This document shows, one piece after another, positions 35,290 to 48,048 of a DNA stretch of 64,000 nt; position 1 is the stretch's first letter; each line of letters opens with the position of its first letter. Made by a program: the position numbers and the translations under genes. The stretch is from Prosopocoilus inquinatus (taxonomy: Eukaryota; Arthropoda; Insecta; Coleoptera; Lucanidae): positions 21,240,001-21,304,000 of the forward strand of contig CM069870.1 in NCBI GenBank assembly GCA_036172665.1, written 5' to 3'. The notes under the pieces are model-generated. The model ran no database searches. It was not told the DNA's origin and saw only the letters and a list, made by a program, of their open reading frames with translations.

Positions 35290-38200
35290 GCCGCAAAAAT
35301 TATTTTACCTACTTAATTTCTTTTTCATTTATTTAGTATTTTCTGCACTTTATAATAGAAAGAAGGCACACTTTTTCCCTGATCCAAAAGGTCCCGCAAA
35401 AAAAAATTTTAACCAATCCAAACCAAAAAGAATTATCACCCGGCGCCTCGCAACTATTGTCTTAATCTCTTCTAATGGGGCGAGGCGAAGGCAAGGTCCT
35501 TGGATACAGGTTGGTTCTCGTGGCGTGGCATGTATGCTCGCTTAATTAGGTTTCCGTTATAGTTATAAATAATAACACTGACTATCCAATAATGATAATG
35601 ACCGCAAAACACTCCGCTCTAGTTTGGTAATCCGTCCGACGTCTTCGCTGATCTCTTGAATTTCGTACATAGAATGTGATTAAGCACTGATTACACACAA
35701 ATTTTGAGTATGCTAATTAATTCCGTAGTTTTTTTTTAATTGTTCTACTTCCCTCAAAAATGTATCGTGACAATATGGTTATCTTTCATTAAAAAAGTTC
35801 TACTAAGTCTCTTATTCTGTTTATAATAGCAGATAGTTATTGAGTTGATTATAGTTGTTCGAGACACCGGAGTGCTAAATTTGATCGATTTAATAATTCA
35901 AAAAGAGAGTGTTAGCTAGAAATCCGGTTTCATAATTTAACATTTCTGCATCCTGTGCGGTAAATTTTCACGAGTCCCATTATGTAGTTTCTTTTTTTTT
36001 CTCTTCTTCTGCAAGGCAGACGTATAATCAAATCGTACGTAACGAGACGCCGGGCATGTAAAATTTAAAAAAATAACATCCCTCCGCGGTTAATTTGGGG
36101 GTTCCCCGTAATAGGCGATTTGTTTTCGTAGAGGAGTGCAGGTGTACTAGTAACTGTCAACCGTCACGCGACAGAATGTAATCACTACAACAGGTCGTGA
36201 GAAACTAAACACTCCAGATCCATAAAAATATATGAATAGCTGCGTTGAGATAATTTTCGTTTTATTTGTGTTTGCTTTTTGGTTTCGTGCCGTGTAAGGG
36301 TCTCTTTCGTCAGTTCAAAACCTTGATGACGTATCAAAAATGGTGGAGGAGCCTTCATGAATTGCTATTTTTCCAAAAAAGAAAAAAATTGGTTTAACTT
36401 TATAGATAGGCGAACGCAGGGATGTTTTATTAAGCAGGAGACCTTCTCTCGCAATTTAGTATAAGATACAGTGATAAAGATCCGAATTAAACGAGCGACA
36501 AGATGTTATGTTTGGGGGTTGGCGATAACTCGCGAAGGAATGTACCGTATGATTGTTATGTGGTTCTCCTGCAGGTTAGAGTCTCTCCAGTGTGAATTGC
36601 AAGCTAATTCCTGCTGACTTATTATCCCGGCCGCGCTTGGTACGAAGCAGCACTTGTGTCTTCAGTCAACCTTGCATTTTATACCGCCCCAGAGCGATGC
36701 TAACTAACCCTTATTTTACAGCTAACCGACGCTGTCTCTCTGCACAACCTGGATGTTTTAATCAACGCACCGTTGCAAAATTTCTCCGCCGCTGCTAAAA
36801 ATAGAGAAAGCGTGTGGGGGATATTTACTTTATATCCTAAGAAAAACTTCATCCTCAAGATGTACTACTAAGGCAATTCCATTGATAAGCATAATTAGAA
36901 AAAAGTACCAACATACTTGACAGAGTCGATAATAGAGTACAGCAGACTAACTCCTATGCTTGCAACCTCAGTGAAGACAGGGAGTGAAACTACAATAAAA
37001 CGCCTGAGCGAACATTTGTATAAGCTAACTTGCGTATGTAGCTTTGATTCTGATGGTTTCAAGCTAGTCTAAAGCGATGTTCCAACATACCTTACGTTTA
37101 CCAGGTCTAGAACCTTTTTAGGGCGGTTTAAAAATCTCTTGCATTTTATGTAACTTGTTGGGAACATATGAGTAACTAATCAACTTAATAAAAAAAAACT
37201 GTTATCACATTTTTCTTTTGTTTCACGTTTATCTGATATTGCCAAGCGTTAACGGATCTATCCATAATGTCAGTGACTAATAAAATAATAAAATTTAGAA
37301 GAAGTACTTGCCTTAAATCACTAATTTATTCACAAACAATTGTAAGAATCCAAATTTTCAGGATAATTATTTTTATAATTCAGTAAGTTTATTTAATTTG
37401 GATATTTTATCAAGTTAGAATTCGTACCATGACTCATGGGGAATACAAAACACGTGCAGCCTTAAGCAACGAAAACTTTACTCAAGCTTGAGATGTTTGT
37501 ATCGAGAAATTAGATCAGGGGCATTAATATCGTTGGAACATCGACGATAAAAGAAATAATCATGTAAGGAGCATGAATCATGCAAAAAATAGCCTTGATC
37601 GAACCTTGATGCTAGCAAAAATAGAAGTATTATAGTCATCAAGGTTCTTCTCGTTATTAAAGCTGACGTAGACTAAAAGGAGGTCATCTGATCCCAATAA
37701 ATAGGTAGCTTTTCAGATCAGAGGGGAGTTCGAAAAGACAGTTGCCTGAGGGAGTTTGTCCAGACAGTTGCCCGAGGCACTAACACCTGTCTTCTAGAAA
37801 AATGCTTCTTCGATTCCGAACGTAATTTAGTTTGCGTATCAGGAGTCGTAAAGTTTTTCAAAAATTCTAAATTCTTTTTTTTTAATCAGTCAATTTTCCA
37901 AATTTATTTTAATTTAAAAATGTACCTAAGAAGCATCCACGATCGGCGAGGGTGAGTTTAAATAACAAAGGTCTAACAAAAGTTTTCAGAAATAAACTGT
38001 TTTTTTGTTAACCTGTCCTTCACTCTTTCATACTCTAGTTTTAATTTTATGTCAATCGTTAAATTTTAATTAGGTAATTAATTAAATTCACAAATTATTT
38101 TGTTTGTAATCTTTTTCGTATTGTACTAAAATTTCTTTTTTGTTTCAATATATTTTGTAACTTAAAGCCTTGGATTTTTATTTAAACGATAATAAGGAAG

Positions 38201-38580
38201 GACGGCTAAGAAAAAATAGAAAGAGATAAGGAGTGGACAGTTTTCGATAGTTCCAAAAAAATATACAAGCAAACACCATTCGAGCTATTCGGGGAAAACG
38301 ATTTGGAAATCGATTTCTGGATTTCCATGCTAAAACCAGGGCACTACTAACAAAGAAATCGAAATTCGTACGAATTGCTAAAAGAATTGGGGACAAAAGG
38401 GGATGAAAAGCGAGTTTCCAACCTCCGTCCGGACGTGCGTTCTACACAATGTTTGTCATTCAATCTTAACTTGGAAATGTTTTTCCTAAAGTGACTTTCG
38501 TCTTGTTAAAGATTTATCTTCGTTTATCTTCATATTTAGTTAATGATTTACGTATTTTAAACTCTAATTTCATAATTTTT
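35290..38580. other. No gene recognised
   Basis: Short unsupported frames. A phrase AGACAGTTGCCTGAGG / AGACAGTTGCCCGAGG is repeated at about 37737 and 37763. 38170-38420 is purine-rich and weakly like 16280-16600. Confidence 0.4.
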
Positions 38581-38585
38581 TTACT

Positions 38586-38745
38586 AAAATTTTGTGCAAA
38601 TCGTTTTTGATTGCAGTGAGAACCTCGAGCAGCCTCTGGACAGCTGTTTCAGCCCTGCTGAAGAAGCCCCAAGCAGGGCTGAAACAGCTGTCCAGAGGCT
38701 GCTCGAGGTTCTCACTGCAATCAAAAACGATTTGCACAAAATTTT
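38586..38745. repeat. Perfect inverted repeat: 74-bp arms, 12-nt loop
   Basis: 38586-38659 and 38672-38745 are exact reverse complements at all 74 positions; the loop is GAAGAAGCCCCA. The right arm plus flank reads on the plus strand SRAETAVQRLLEVLTAIKND, LHKIFLKSFIML then stop, a helix-like, coding-looking stretch of unknown family. The left arm thus looks like an inverted copy of a former coding piece. Unlike the other palindromes here it has no mismatches, no recognisable transposon ends and a much higher GC content than its flanks. If transcribed it would make a long hairpin of the hpRNA class. Confidence 0.9.
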
Positions 38746-38779
38746 TCTAAAATCTTTCATTATGCTTTGACAGCAAGCA

Positions 38780-39590
38780 TGGCCGCCTTGCATGGGGGAC
38801 TCATTAGGAGCAAATCCCGCTTCAATTTGTCTATCCTACTGCAATGTTAGGTCAAAAAGCGATAGTAAGATGTCGCTATTTTATATGTTCATAATTTTTT
38901 TACGTTTGAAAATGCCAGTTTAACGAAACATGTCATCTTTATACCTAACTCCTTTGATGAACAGAAAATAAATAGCTATTACATTGTTCTTTACTGGTTG
39001 AAGGTAAATATTTCTTCCTTTAAATTTTATTATTGCCAAGAATCGTACAGTGCTTCTAAATATCAAAGAATGGCGACCGACATCGACAGTCGTAAAGGTC
39101 TATCATAGCCGACCAATGGCAAACTGTTGCGTTGGAACACCTGCAAGGCGGTACGATTGTCGGAGTAATTTCGAAGAAGCCGAATGCGACACTTTTGCTT
39201 TATTATTATTCGCCGCCTGTCAATCAAAATTAGAATGGGACGTTTGTATCACTGCGGCGGGCCGTTTCCGATTGGTCAATTGATCCTATTTCTGAAACGA
39301 ATTACTTTAAAACAAAACTTTATTAGAGTTTTTTTAATCAGTTTGAATTAATATTCACATGGGTGAAGCGGTGACATAACGTCGCGGGACACCGGATAGA
39401 AAACAATCACATTTTATATCATGAATATAAGTGATATTCAGAGACGATTCTTGACATTTTTTGGAAGTGACACCATCTCGTGGTAACAAATGCAAGATTC
39501 ATATCTATTCACTTGCTGAACTAGGTCCAATTTTGTCTTCAATTTTGTAAAATGTCATTTTTCTGAAAAATTATATTATTATAGAATGTC
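38780..39590. other. No gene recognised
   Basis: The frame at 39050-39283 (77 codons, six Cys) lies here; no family or signal peptide is recognised. One CTCF-like ACACCATCTCGTGG occurs near 39470. Confidence 0.35.
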
Positions 39591-40060
39591 CCGCGGGTTA
39601 AAGAAACAAAAGTCGGTCGACGAGTGTTTGGTAATATTTTTTTAACAAAAAGTAGAACAGTATTTTTGTTATTGAAATCGAAATCTCAAAACTACTCTAG
39701 GCAAAATAAAAAGAAACGAAAAGAATCCACTCAAAATGATAATCAGTTAATCCAAAAAAAATATTGGTTTTGTAAAGTGCGGGGCGATCTCTTGTTTATA
39801 CAGTAATGGAAGTATTTGCGTATTCTATTTTCTAGGATAGTTACTCATGTTATTTTCTAGAATAGTTTCTAAATCTATTTTCTAGAATAGTTTCTATTTA
39901 TATTTTCTAGGCTAGTTTCTAGTTGTACTTTGTAGGATATCCCAACTAACTAGAAGTTAACTAATGTTACTAAAACACATTATGATACCTAATGGAACTG
40001 TGTAATCGCAAATTGCGTGTTAATCGGTGCTCCTTAATTAAAGTTGATCGAATCGATCAT
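39590..40060. repeat. Repeat M copy 1 with 24-bp minisatellite
   Basis: GAAACAAAAGTCGGTCGACG flank, then about five units of TTTTCTAGRATAGTTTCTA between 39820 and 39945, then CCAACTAACTAGAAGTT and CCTAATGGAACTG. The same order of parts occurs at 48730-49230. Confidence 0.75.
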
Positions 40061-41370
40061 GGAAGGGAGACAGTTCATTAGAACTAAAACCACTTTCAGT
40101 TCATTTGTTTCTCACTTACAAAATTAAGAAATGCCCGAATATGTGACCTGCTTAAGATTGGGTCTGATTTATTTATTTGCTTCTATGGATACCGGTTCAT
40201 TAAACATGATATTGTCACGTTTAAAAAATTATATACTAAATTCGTTGTTTACATTTGGATTTACACAAAATTTGAAACGCGTATTTAAGTTTAATTGAAA
40301 AAACTGTTTAGTTAGCATTTCACAGGTACGGTTAACGACTCAGGCTTAATCGCCGAGGATATTGTCTAGCTTGATTTGTCGACGTCTGCTTAGTGTCCCA
40401 GATCAAACTTCGCTTCGGTTAATGGAACGTACGCAGTAATTAATGTCTTAATAGAGCTGACAAATTATATAAATCCCAGTCGTTTGAACTTACTTACAAT
40501 GCTGCACCAGCAGACTGTATTTCATTCAAAACAATTAATGCGCTCGCTCATTAAATGTGTTTTCGACGAGGCGCTGACTATTTTGATACATCGATTTTTG
40601 AATCCGAACTTTTAGAAAACGATTTTTTTTAACTCATCGCCCTCTAGTTAATGTTTTACGCACGAAATAATCAACCAGAAAGCACTGTTTCCCAGTCGAG
40701 TAGACCAGGAAACACCGTCAAAACAATGGCCCTTTGGAACATTCTTAAATAAATCAGTGTCGATAATAATAAAACCTGGTTTATAAAATACTATTATTCA
40801 CAAATTCACATAAAAAAGAACGAGGAAACACATTTCTAAATTTAATTGTCAACGTCAGCACTCTGAAACATGGCTTGCTTAATTTTACATTTTTGGTTTA
40901 CCATGACATGAAATAATATGAAAGTATTTGCAATTAAATTTTTATATTCGTTTCAAAAAATAGAATACGAAACTCCTGCGGTAATCATTATCCCGCGTAC
41001 GCGCATATGAAGCGCTAAAGCGGGAAAAATGTGTTCTCGCACCCGGTTCGTAAATAACTATTGTCACAACCTGCAGGGATAGTTTAAAAAGCGAAAATTT
41101 ATAGTTTAATACATTTATTATTAAAATTCAATTGTAAATCAGTTAGCCAGTGATTACTAAAAATGAGTACATCGCAGTGAATTAGTGAAAAGATGATGTG
41201 TTGGCCTCGGATGAAGAACCAAAGTACATTGACGGTAATATAAAAACATTAATCATTTTTATACTCGGTTTTGCCAAGCAGGCGAGTGACTCTATGAGTA
41301 GTAATTATAATTTTACTAACTAACTTCTGATTTAATTCCAATTTAATTTAATCCTTAAAACGTAACATAA
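40060..41370. other. No gene or repeat recognised
   Basis: AT-rich sequence without supported features. Confidence 0.4.
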
Positions 41371-41378
41371 TGAACTTA

Positions 41379-41524
41379 GGCACGGTTTTATAATCGAACT
41401 AAACGAGACTTTAAAATTACGATCACATTCCGATTTTTAAATAACTATTATTTCGCATTTGTTTTGAGATCTGACTGTGACTTTAATTTAAGTCTCCCCT
41501 TTAGTTCGATTATGACACCGGGCC
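41379..41524. mobile_element. 146-bp palindromic MITE with TTA duplication
   Basis: TTA|GGCACGGTTTTATAATCG..., continuing AACTAAA, mirrored at the right by TTTAGTTCGATTATGACACC, GGGCC|TTA. TWA target supports PIF/Harbinger. Sister of 42597-42742, which has the same length. Confidence 0.8.
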
Positions 41525-41560
41525 TTAATTATATTTTTCGTAAAACGCAAACGTTTCTCT

Positions 41561-41925
41561 CTTATCCGGGTATAGACATTTTAACCCACCCATCTTTTTT
41601 TTTCCTTTTCGTCACAATACATACATTAAATTTTATTTTACTCATGTAAGCGAAATACGGGCCCCGTGATTCGTTTCGTCTCTCTTATCCGCGCATAAAC
41701 ATTTTAACCCACCATCCTTTTTTTCCATTTCGTGACAATACGTACATTAAATTTTATTTTACTCATGTAAGAGAAATACGGGCCCCGTGATTCGTTTCGT
41801 CTCCCTTATCCGCGCATAAACATTTTAACTCACCATCCTTTTTTCCATTTCGTGACAATACGTACATTAAATTTTATTTTACTCATGTAAGAGAAATACG
41901 GGCCCCGTGTGATTCGTTTCATTGC
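41561..41925. repeat. Three tandem units of about 122 bp
   Basis: CTTATCCG starts at 41561, 41684 and 41805. The units share ACATTTTAACYCACC, TACATTAAATTTTATTTTAC and TACGGGCCCCGTG. Units 2 and 3 are nearly identical; unit 1 is more diverged. Confidence 0.9.
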
Positions 41926-42176
41926 TGCTAGAATTTCTGCTTCTCTTTTGATTTTGAACTTCTTAATTGCGACAAACGAATGTAAACGTACTTTAACGAA
42001 TAAAGACCATGTATGTGTGCAGTCATTGGTATTTCTTTATCAGTTTCATGTAAATTGATTGGCGCTTTAGTTGAAGGTCGAACTCACCCCGTCCCCTGAC
42101 TAGCCAAGTATGGCCGTAAAGTTAATTTCCTCGCCCGTAGTCTTGCAACTTTAGTTACCAGCACACAAATTTAAAA

Positions 42177-42200
42177 AATAAATAAATAAATAAAATAAAA
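42177..42200. repeat. AAAT microsatellite
   Basis: Imperfect AAAT run. Confidence 0.7.
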
Positions 42201-42265
42201 CAAAATGTTATTTAAATGCTTCATGGGAGATAACAGGAAGCGGAACAAAATAACATACACTCTTT

Positions 42266-42517
42266 GGGCCGATTTCATAATAGGACTTTAAATTTAAAGT
42301 TACTTTAACCTAAAAAAATTCATTTACGACAATTTTCATAATCAGACTTTAAGAAAGCTTTAATTTAAAGTCACTTTAAGTATAGGGAATCAAATGTATC
42401 TTTTTAAGTTAAAGTAACTTTAAATTTAAAGTCTAATTATGAAAACGGCCCTTATTTCCCTATTATTAAAGTGACTTTAAATTTAAGCTTCCTTAAAGTC
42501 TGATTATGAAAATGGCC
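42266..42517. mobile_element. Composite of two palindromic MITEs (one and a half copies)
   Basis: GGGCCGATTTCATAATAGGA at the left; GATTATGAAAATGGCC at the right, with an internal end ATTATGAAAACGGCCC at about 42452. The arms repeat ACTTTAAATTTAAAGT. Same family as 59609-59860. Target duplication not resolved. Confidence 0.7.
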
Positions 42518-42596
42518 ATTTATGACCTATTTTCAAGTTCTTTTTTCTTCAAAGTTTCTATATCTGCAATGTGTGGTGTAGTATAATAAATTCTAA

Positions 42597-42742
42597 GACC
42601 CGATTTCATAATCGGACGAAACCAGACTTTAAAGTAAAAGTCACATTCCGATGTGTAAATATCTAGGTTTTCACACTTGTTTTTGACATCTGACGGTGTC
42701 TTTAACTTTAAAGTCGCTTTTAGTTCGCTTATGAAACCGGCC
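42597..42742. mobile_element. 146-bp palindromic MITE
   Basis: GACCCGATTTCATAATCGGA at the left; TTCGCTTATGAAACCGGCC at the right. Left flank TAA, right flank TTT, so the duplication has decayed. Confidence 0.7.
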
Positions 42743-42759
42743 TTTATACATTTAAAAGT

Positions 42760-45430
42760 GCATTGAAGCAACACCGTTTTCAATAACAGGCCTAAAGGTA
42801 TTATCCAGATTCTGGAGACTGCCACGCAAGTGTTTCGGTGCATACATTACTAATAATGAGGCAAATATAATTTAAAATGTTGAATTTTTGTACTGGACCG
42901 CATTTCAGATGAATCAGTTTTCACATCAGGGTATTCTCCCACCTAATGAAACAGGCCTGTATAAAGTGGGCGTTGATTGAAGCCATTTTAATTAATTTAT
43001 TCATATCACTATAACTTAATTTCGTTTTCATATTATTTGTTGATTACTTCATGCAGTTTTTTAATTATAATTCAATCTGATGAGCCTTAGCGAATGTACT
43101 TTCCAAGTCTTTAAAAAGATCAATCGAGTAAAACCGTTACAAATCGTATTTTGTATATGAAATTATTATGGCCTTATAAAACGTTGTTGAGGTGATTTAT
43201 GTTGGCTTTCCAAATAGGCAGACGCCTAAATCTATTTGTATTAATAATTAGACCGAGTCTAAAAGTGATTATGCACAGTTAATGGAACTTCGCTGTACTC
43301 GGCGAACTTTAAATAATTACGCACCGTCTCTCAAATATTTGTCGCGCGATTTCTCGACATTTCCTACTACTACTTAAAAGCGATACATCGCCTAACGTTC
43401 ATTTATTTAATGACTAAAAGAAGCTTTCAGCAGGACGAGCGACGAGTTCACCTCATTTCAGGAGCGCCTGGAAATAAGACCGCCTGAAAACGGCATAACT
43501 AGCGCCACCTAACACACGATAGCCAACCCCGGATTTACCGGAAAGACTTGTACAGAGGAAAACTGCACCTACTTGCAATTTTCACACAAACATGAAGCTT
43601 ATTATTGTTCTTGTTATTATTTGATTTGGCTCTCACAGAGATTGCGTCGGCGTTGACAAAACGAAAGAAGAAGTATTAAATTAAAACATAACAACAATAA
43701 GCAAACTGCGCCGTCCAAGTGAAACAATGCAACGATGCATTTTCCAAACCTTGTATACAGTAATAGTAATATGAAAAGTCCTACCTTCTTAAAGAAAATT
43801 AGATTTTCACTTGGCTTAATCGGAACACTGGTCGGTGGTTTTCTAATTCGGGACGTAGACGGCATCTCTAAAAGGTTCTCGATGGAATGGCTTTGTCTCT
43901 TCTGCCTGCCTGCCATTTCTCCACTGCAAGAAACAATAAAATATCTTCAAGTCTGAGTCAAGTCTCAAAGTGAAGTGTAAAATCGATACCTTATTACACA
44001 AGTTCGAAAGTAGTTGGGAAACTTTTCTAAACAATGCCGAACTCTAATATCATAGTAAACAGCGGAATACTGATTAAAACGGGCGCTCCCGGAACGATCG
44101 AATCCCTGCTACCAGCTTTTTTATTTGGCCAAAATGTGGAAATATATAAACGAATAATATTTATTTAAAGAAAGAAATTCATTATGTTCCAATTAAAACA
44201 CTTCAACGGCAATAAGTCAAGGCGTGGCATGACAATACACGACTTTCCGTCACCTATACAGGGTGTTCTTTTACTGTGTGCAAATATTTAAACCTGCAAT
44301 ATATCACCAACAATTGAACTCGTATGTTCTTAACATAAATGTAATAGTATTCGAGAAAAATGCAGTGGCAGATTTTCACTAAACCGTTTGAGAACTGCTG
44401 GCATAGCTAAAAGTGGAACGCAGGCGCCTGTTTAATTACAACCCGCAGCCGAAGTAGGCCAGGGTTAGTGCCTTACTGGATCTCGAGCAGGAACGACGTA
44501 ACTCAGCGCCGCTCCGATCAGCTGGTCCGTTAAAAGGTTTACAAATTAAATTAACTTCACTGCAAGTAATTATAAGTTTCAGTATTAAATTAAAATCTAG
44601 TACAATTCAAGAAGCTGCGGTTCGTAATTGCCGAACAAATTAAAAGCGAGGTACAAAGAAATTGTAATTTCTCATTCCATATTATTTTCAAGAGACTTAT
44701 AAAAATTTTACATTTACCTTGTTTCCAAGAACCGTAAGTAGTAATACTTTCATAGCTAGCACCGAGATTGCAGCAAAAGTTGATTTACGTAAAAGGGTGA
44801 AGGAAGAACATTTTTAACGCGCTTGTCTAATTGGTGCATAAATTGTCGGATTTATTCGTCGATAGTTGATATCGTAAAACATATTAATTCGCTCAGTGAA
44901 TTAAAATTTTAAATAAAATAATTAATAAACGATATCAGTGGTTATTATTACGAAATTCTGCGTTGAACATCGAGTGCGGTGTCGGTGGGCGTGTTCATAC
45001 CGAGAGGAAGGCGAAGTTGACCTTCCTATCTTTCTCGCACATTTCAACAGGTCCAAACAAGTGGTCCATCCGAAATTCTTTGGCTATGATACGGTAGCCA
45101 CCAAAAAATACCCGCAGAAGGTAGCATTTCGCGTACTTATACTGAGTTTTTTTTTTTATTTGCACACAATAAAAGAACACCTGTATATCTCAAATATTTC
45201 AGAAATCATTCACACAAAAAATTAATTATTTTCTTTCATATTTATCTGTGCAAAGACACCTGTATTAAAATCTTTAATAATAAGCTGTGCCGGAACACAA
45301 GAAAAAAATCAGAACAATGTGAATCAGACCAGCGCACGTGAGTCATTCATCAATCATGCGAGTAAGCACATAGCAAGTATCTGTTATAAAAACGGGAAGT
45401 TACAACACATAACATTCTCTTGTTGTTGAC
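42760..45430. other. No gene recognised
   Basis: Short overlapping frames only. A TACAGGGTGTTC transposon-like end lies at about 44256, with no partner found. 45300-45430 resembles weakly 54380-54900. Confidence 0.4.
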
Positions 45431-45439
45431 GCAATGACG

Positions 45440-46300
45440 TGTTGCCTCTTGTTTTTCTTGTTTTCTGCAATTTTTTCTACCTTATTTAATTTTTACTTTA
45501 TAAGTGACTGCGGAATTCTTTTTCTTTCGCCAGAACAATCCTCTTGAATTCTTTCACACGTCTTCTCTGTGAAGTTCATGTTCTGTTTTTGTTTTTCTCA
45601 ATTTTAGATTTTTAGCGCTTCGTTTAATTTTTCTTTTCCAAGCACCAATAAACTTCTAAATTTTATTTCTTTCCTTTTTTCTCTTCCAAAACGATCGTCT
45701 TCTGTTTCTTACCTGGCTGTGAATTCCAAATGTTACTTCTTTCCTTGTTTTCTCTTCCAGAACGACGCCTTTTGTTTCTTACCTGTCTGCGTTTTGTTTG
45801 TTTATTTTTATTTTTCTTTACTCTCGCACAGCTTCGTATTTCTCGATTTTTCCTTTCTATTTTTTGCGCCGCTTTTAATTTTTCTTTTGTATAAGTGGCA
45901 GAGGAAATCCAAATTTTGTTTCATCGCAGCTCTTTTCCTCCAGAACGATCATCTTTTGTCTTCTTCTTCAGTAAACGTTTCCTGTTTTTTTTTCATAGCT
46001 TTCTGTTTTTGATTACTTTCGTACGTTTGCATGTTTCTTTTTCTTCAACTTTTTGTGCCTCATTTAATTTTTATTTTCTAAGTGACAATCGCCTTTTGTT
46101 TTTCACATGTGTTTTTGTTTTGTTTTTTCTTTCTTCTGTACAAAGGTCATGTTTTGTCTTTTGTTTCTCTTTCTCTGGCGTTCTAAATTTTCTTTCTTCT
46201 CAATTTTTCTTTTCCTCCTTTTTTTGTGCAAATACATTTTTTTACATCTATTTTCTCGTTGACCTTGAATTTTTTTGCGCTTGATTGGTTTATCAGTTGT
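45440..46300. repeat. T-rich array 2, GATCGTCTTTTGTTT block
   Basis: Degenerate repeats of ACGATCGTCTTYTGTTTCTT (about 45690, 45760, 45945, 46086) in a strand with long T/C runs. Long open frames on the plus strand (45719-46012, 45895-46284) encode only Phe/Leu/Ser-rich low-complexity sequence and are by-products. Matches 22600-23040. Confidence 0.6.
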
Positions 46301-46429
46301 GTCACTTTTAATTTTAAACTTTTTAATGTTTTGATAGCGCTGCCGAAACTTTCACTTGGGCTTATCTTAATTTAATTAATTTTATAATTTCTCTTGTAAT
46401 TTTTTACTTGTATTGGGCAGAGTTAGGTT

Positions 46430-47960
46430 AAATTCGCTTTGGTTAGGTTGACCTTGATACGTGCTCGTCTTAATTTTGATTAATTTTTATAATGTTATAA
46501 TTTTTTTGGTTTTTAATTTGTAATTTTTCACTTGGCTTGGACAAAACTAGACCGAGCTGATTTCGCTTAGGTTGATCTTTTTTAATTAATTAATTAATTA
46601 ATCAACTTCTCTAATTTCCAATTCCAGTTTTTCTTGGGTTCGGTTGACCTGGAGTTGATTTGTTATTGAATTTTAACACTTTTCAATTTTCTAGTTTATT
46701 CTTTTTTAATTTGTAATTGTTTTACCGAGGTTCTGTTAACCTGAGATTCTTTTAATTTTCGTTGTTCGAGTAATTGCATTGGGTTATTTTTTGTTGAATT
46801 TTAATATAGTAAAGTTTTATTTCTTTTTTTTTCTTTTTTTGATTTGGGGTTAATTCAGTTGACCTCAGGTGGGATTGGCCCTGAAAGGTGTGTGTTTAAT
46901 TATATTATTTTTAATTTTTATAGTTATTGGTTCTTAATTTTTATTACTTATAATTTCTTTCTTGGATTGGGCCGAATTAGGTTGAGCTTACTTCCGTTAG
47001 GATTTCTTAAATTTCCAACTTTTCCATTTTGTCTTGGGTTGAGTTGACCTTGAGTTCATTTGTTTTAGAATTTTGATATTTAGTTTTTTTTTTAACTTGT
47101 AATTCTGGGTGTGTTCACCTTGAGATTATCTTTTCAGTTTTCAATTTTATAAGTATTGCGTTTAGCCTACCTTAAGTTAATTTTTTGTCGAATCTTAATA
47201 TATTTTAGTTTTAGGAGTATTATTATTTTTCTATTTTGTATTGGGCTTTCTTCAGTTGAGTTCAGGTGGGTGTGGGTTGAGCTTGAAGGGTCTTTGATTA
47301 ATTAATTTTTAATTTTTATAGTTATTATTTATTTATTTGTAATTTTTTGCTTGGGTTGGGCCGAATTAGGTTGAGCTTACTTTGGTTACGATTTCTTTTT
47401 AATTTCCTACTTTTGCTGTTTCTATTGGGTTGGGTTGACCTTGAGTTGATTTTCTTTTTGATCGAATTTGTTTTTTGATGTTTTTCAATTAATTTTTGTA
47501 AGTCGTAATTTTTTTACTCAGATTACGTTAACCTTGAGATTCTTTTTTGAATTTTTAATTTTCTCAGGTTAACCTTAAATTCATTTTTAATGAATATTAC
47601 CATTCTAAGTTTTACTTTTTCGTTTTCCTTGGGATTAGACTTACTTAAGTAGAATTCAGGTGAGTAAATAGGATTGACCTTGAAAGGTGCTTGTCGAAAT
47701 TTCGATTAATTTCTAATTTTTGCAATTTTTGGTTCTGTATTTTTGTCTTTAATTTGTCATTTTTTGCTTGTGTTGGGTGGATTTAACTTGAGTTTACTTG
47801 CGTTGGGTTAATCTTGAGACTGTTTTTTGTTTACATTTCTCCACCTCAAATCGATTGAGTTAACCTTGAGTTGATTTCGATTGAGTTTTACTATTTTTAA
47901 TCTTTCTTTCTTGGATTTGGCTCAGTTAGGTTAGGTTCGGTTTCTTTCTCGAAATTTTCA
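46430..47960. repeat. T-rich array 2, about 400-bp units with TGACCTTGA
   Basis: The phrase TTCAGTTGA...TTCAGGTG recurs at about 46856, 47252 and 47656 (about 400 bp), and TTGGGCCGAATTAGGTTGAG recurs in two units. Exact TGACCTTGA lies at 46449, 47045, 47436 and 47675, with many one-base variants (TAACCTTGA, TCACCTTGA). A TTAA microsatellite is at about 46577-46600. Confidence 0.7.
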
Positions 47961-48048
47961 GCAATCGAATCGCCTTTATATGCAGTTGTATTTACAAAAG
48001 AAAAAAAACAAGCAAATAAACTTTACAGTATCCTGTTTTGTAAACAAC

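Noticed and set aside
39050..39283. Cysteine-containing 77-codon frame as a secreted peptide
   Set aside because: No signal peptide, no family, no supporting context.
42520..42843. 107-codon minus frame as a gene
   Set aside because: It lies mostly across the 146-bp palindromic MITE.
45719..46284. Long overlapping plus-strand frames (97 and 129 codons)
   Set aside because: They encode only Phe/Ser/Leu-rich low-complexity sequence produced by the T-rich repeat, in two frames at once.
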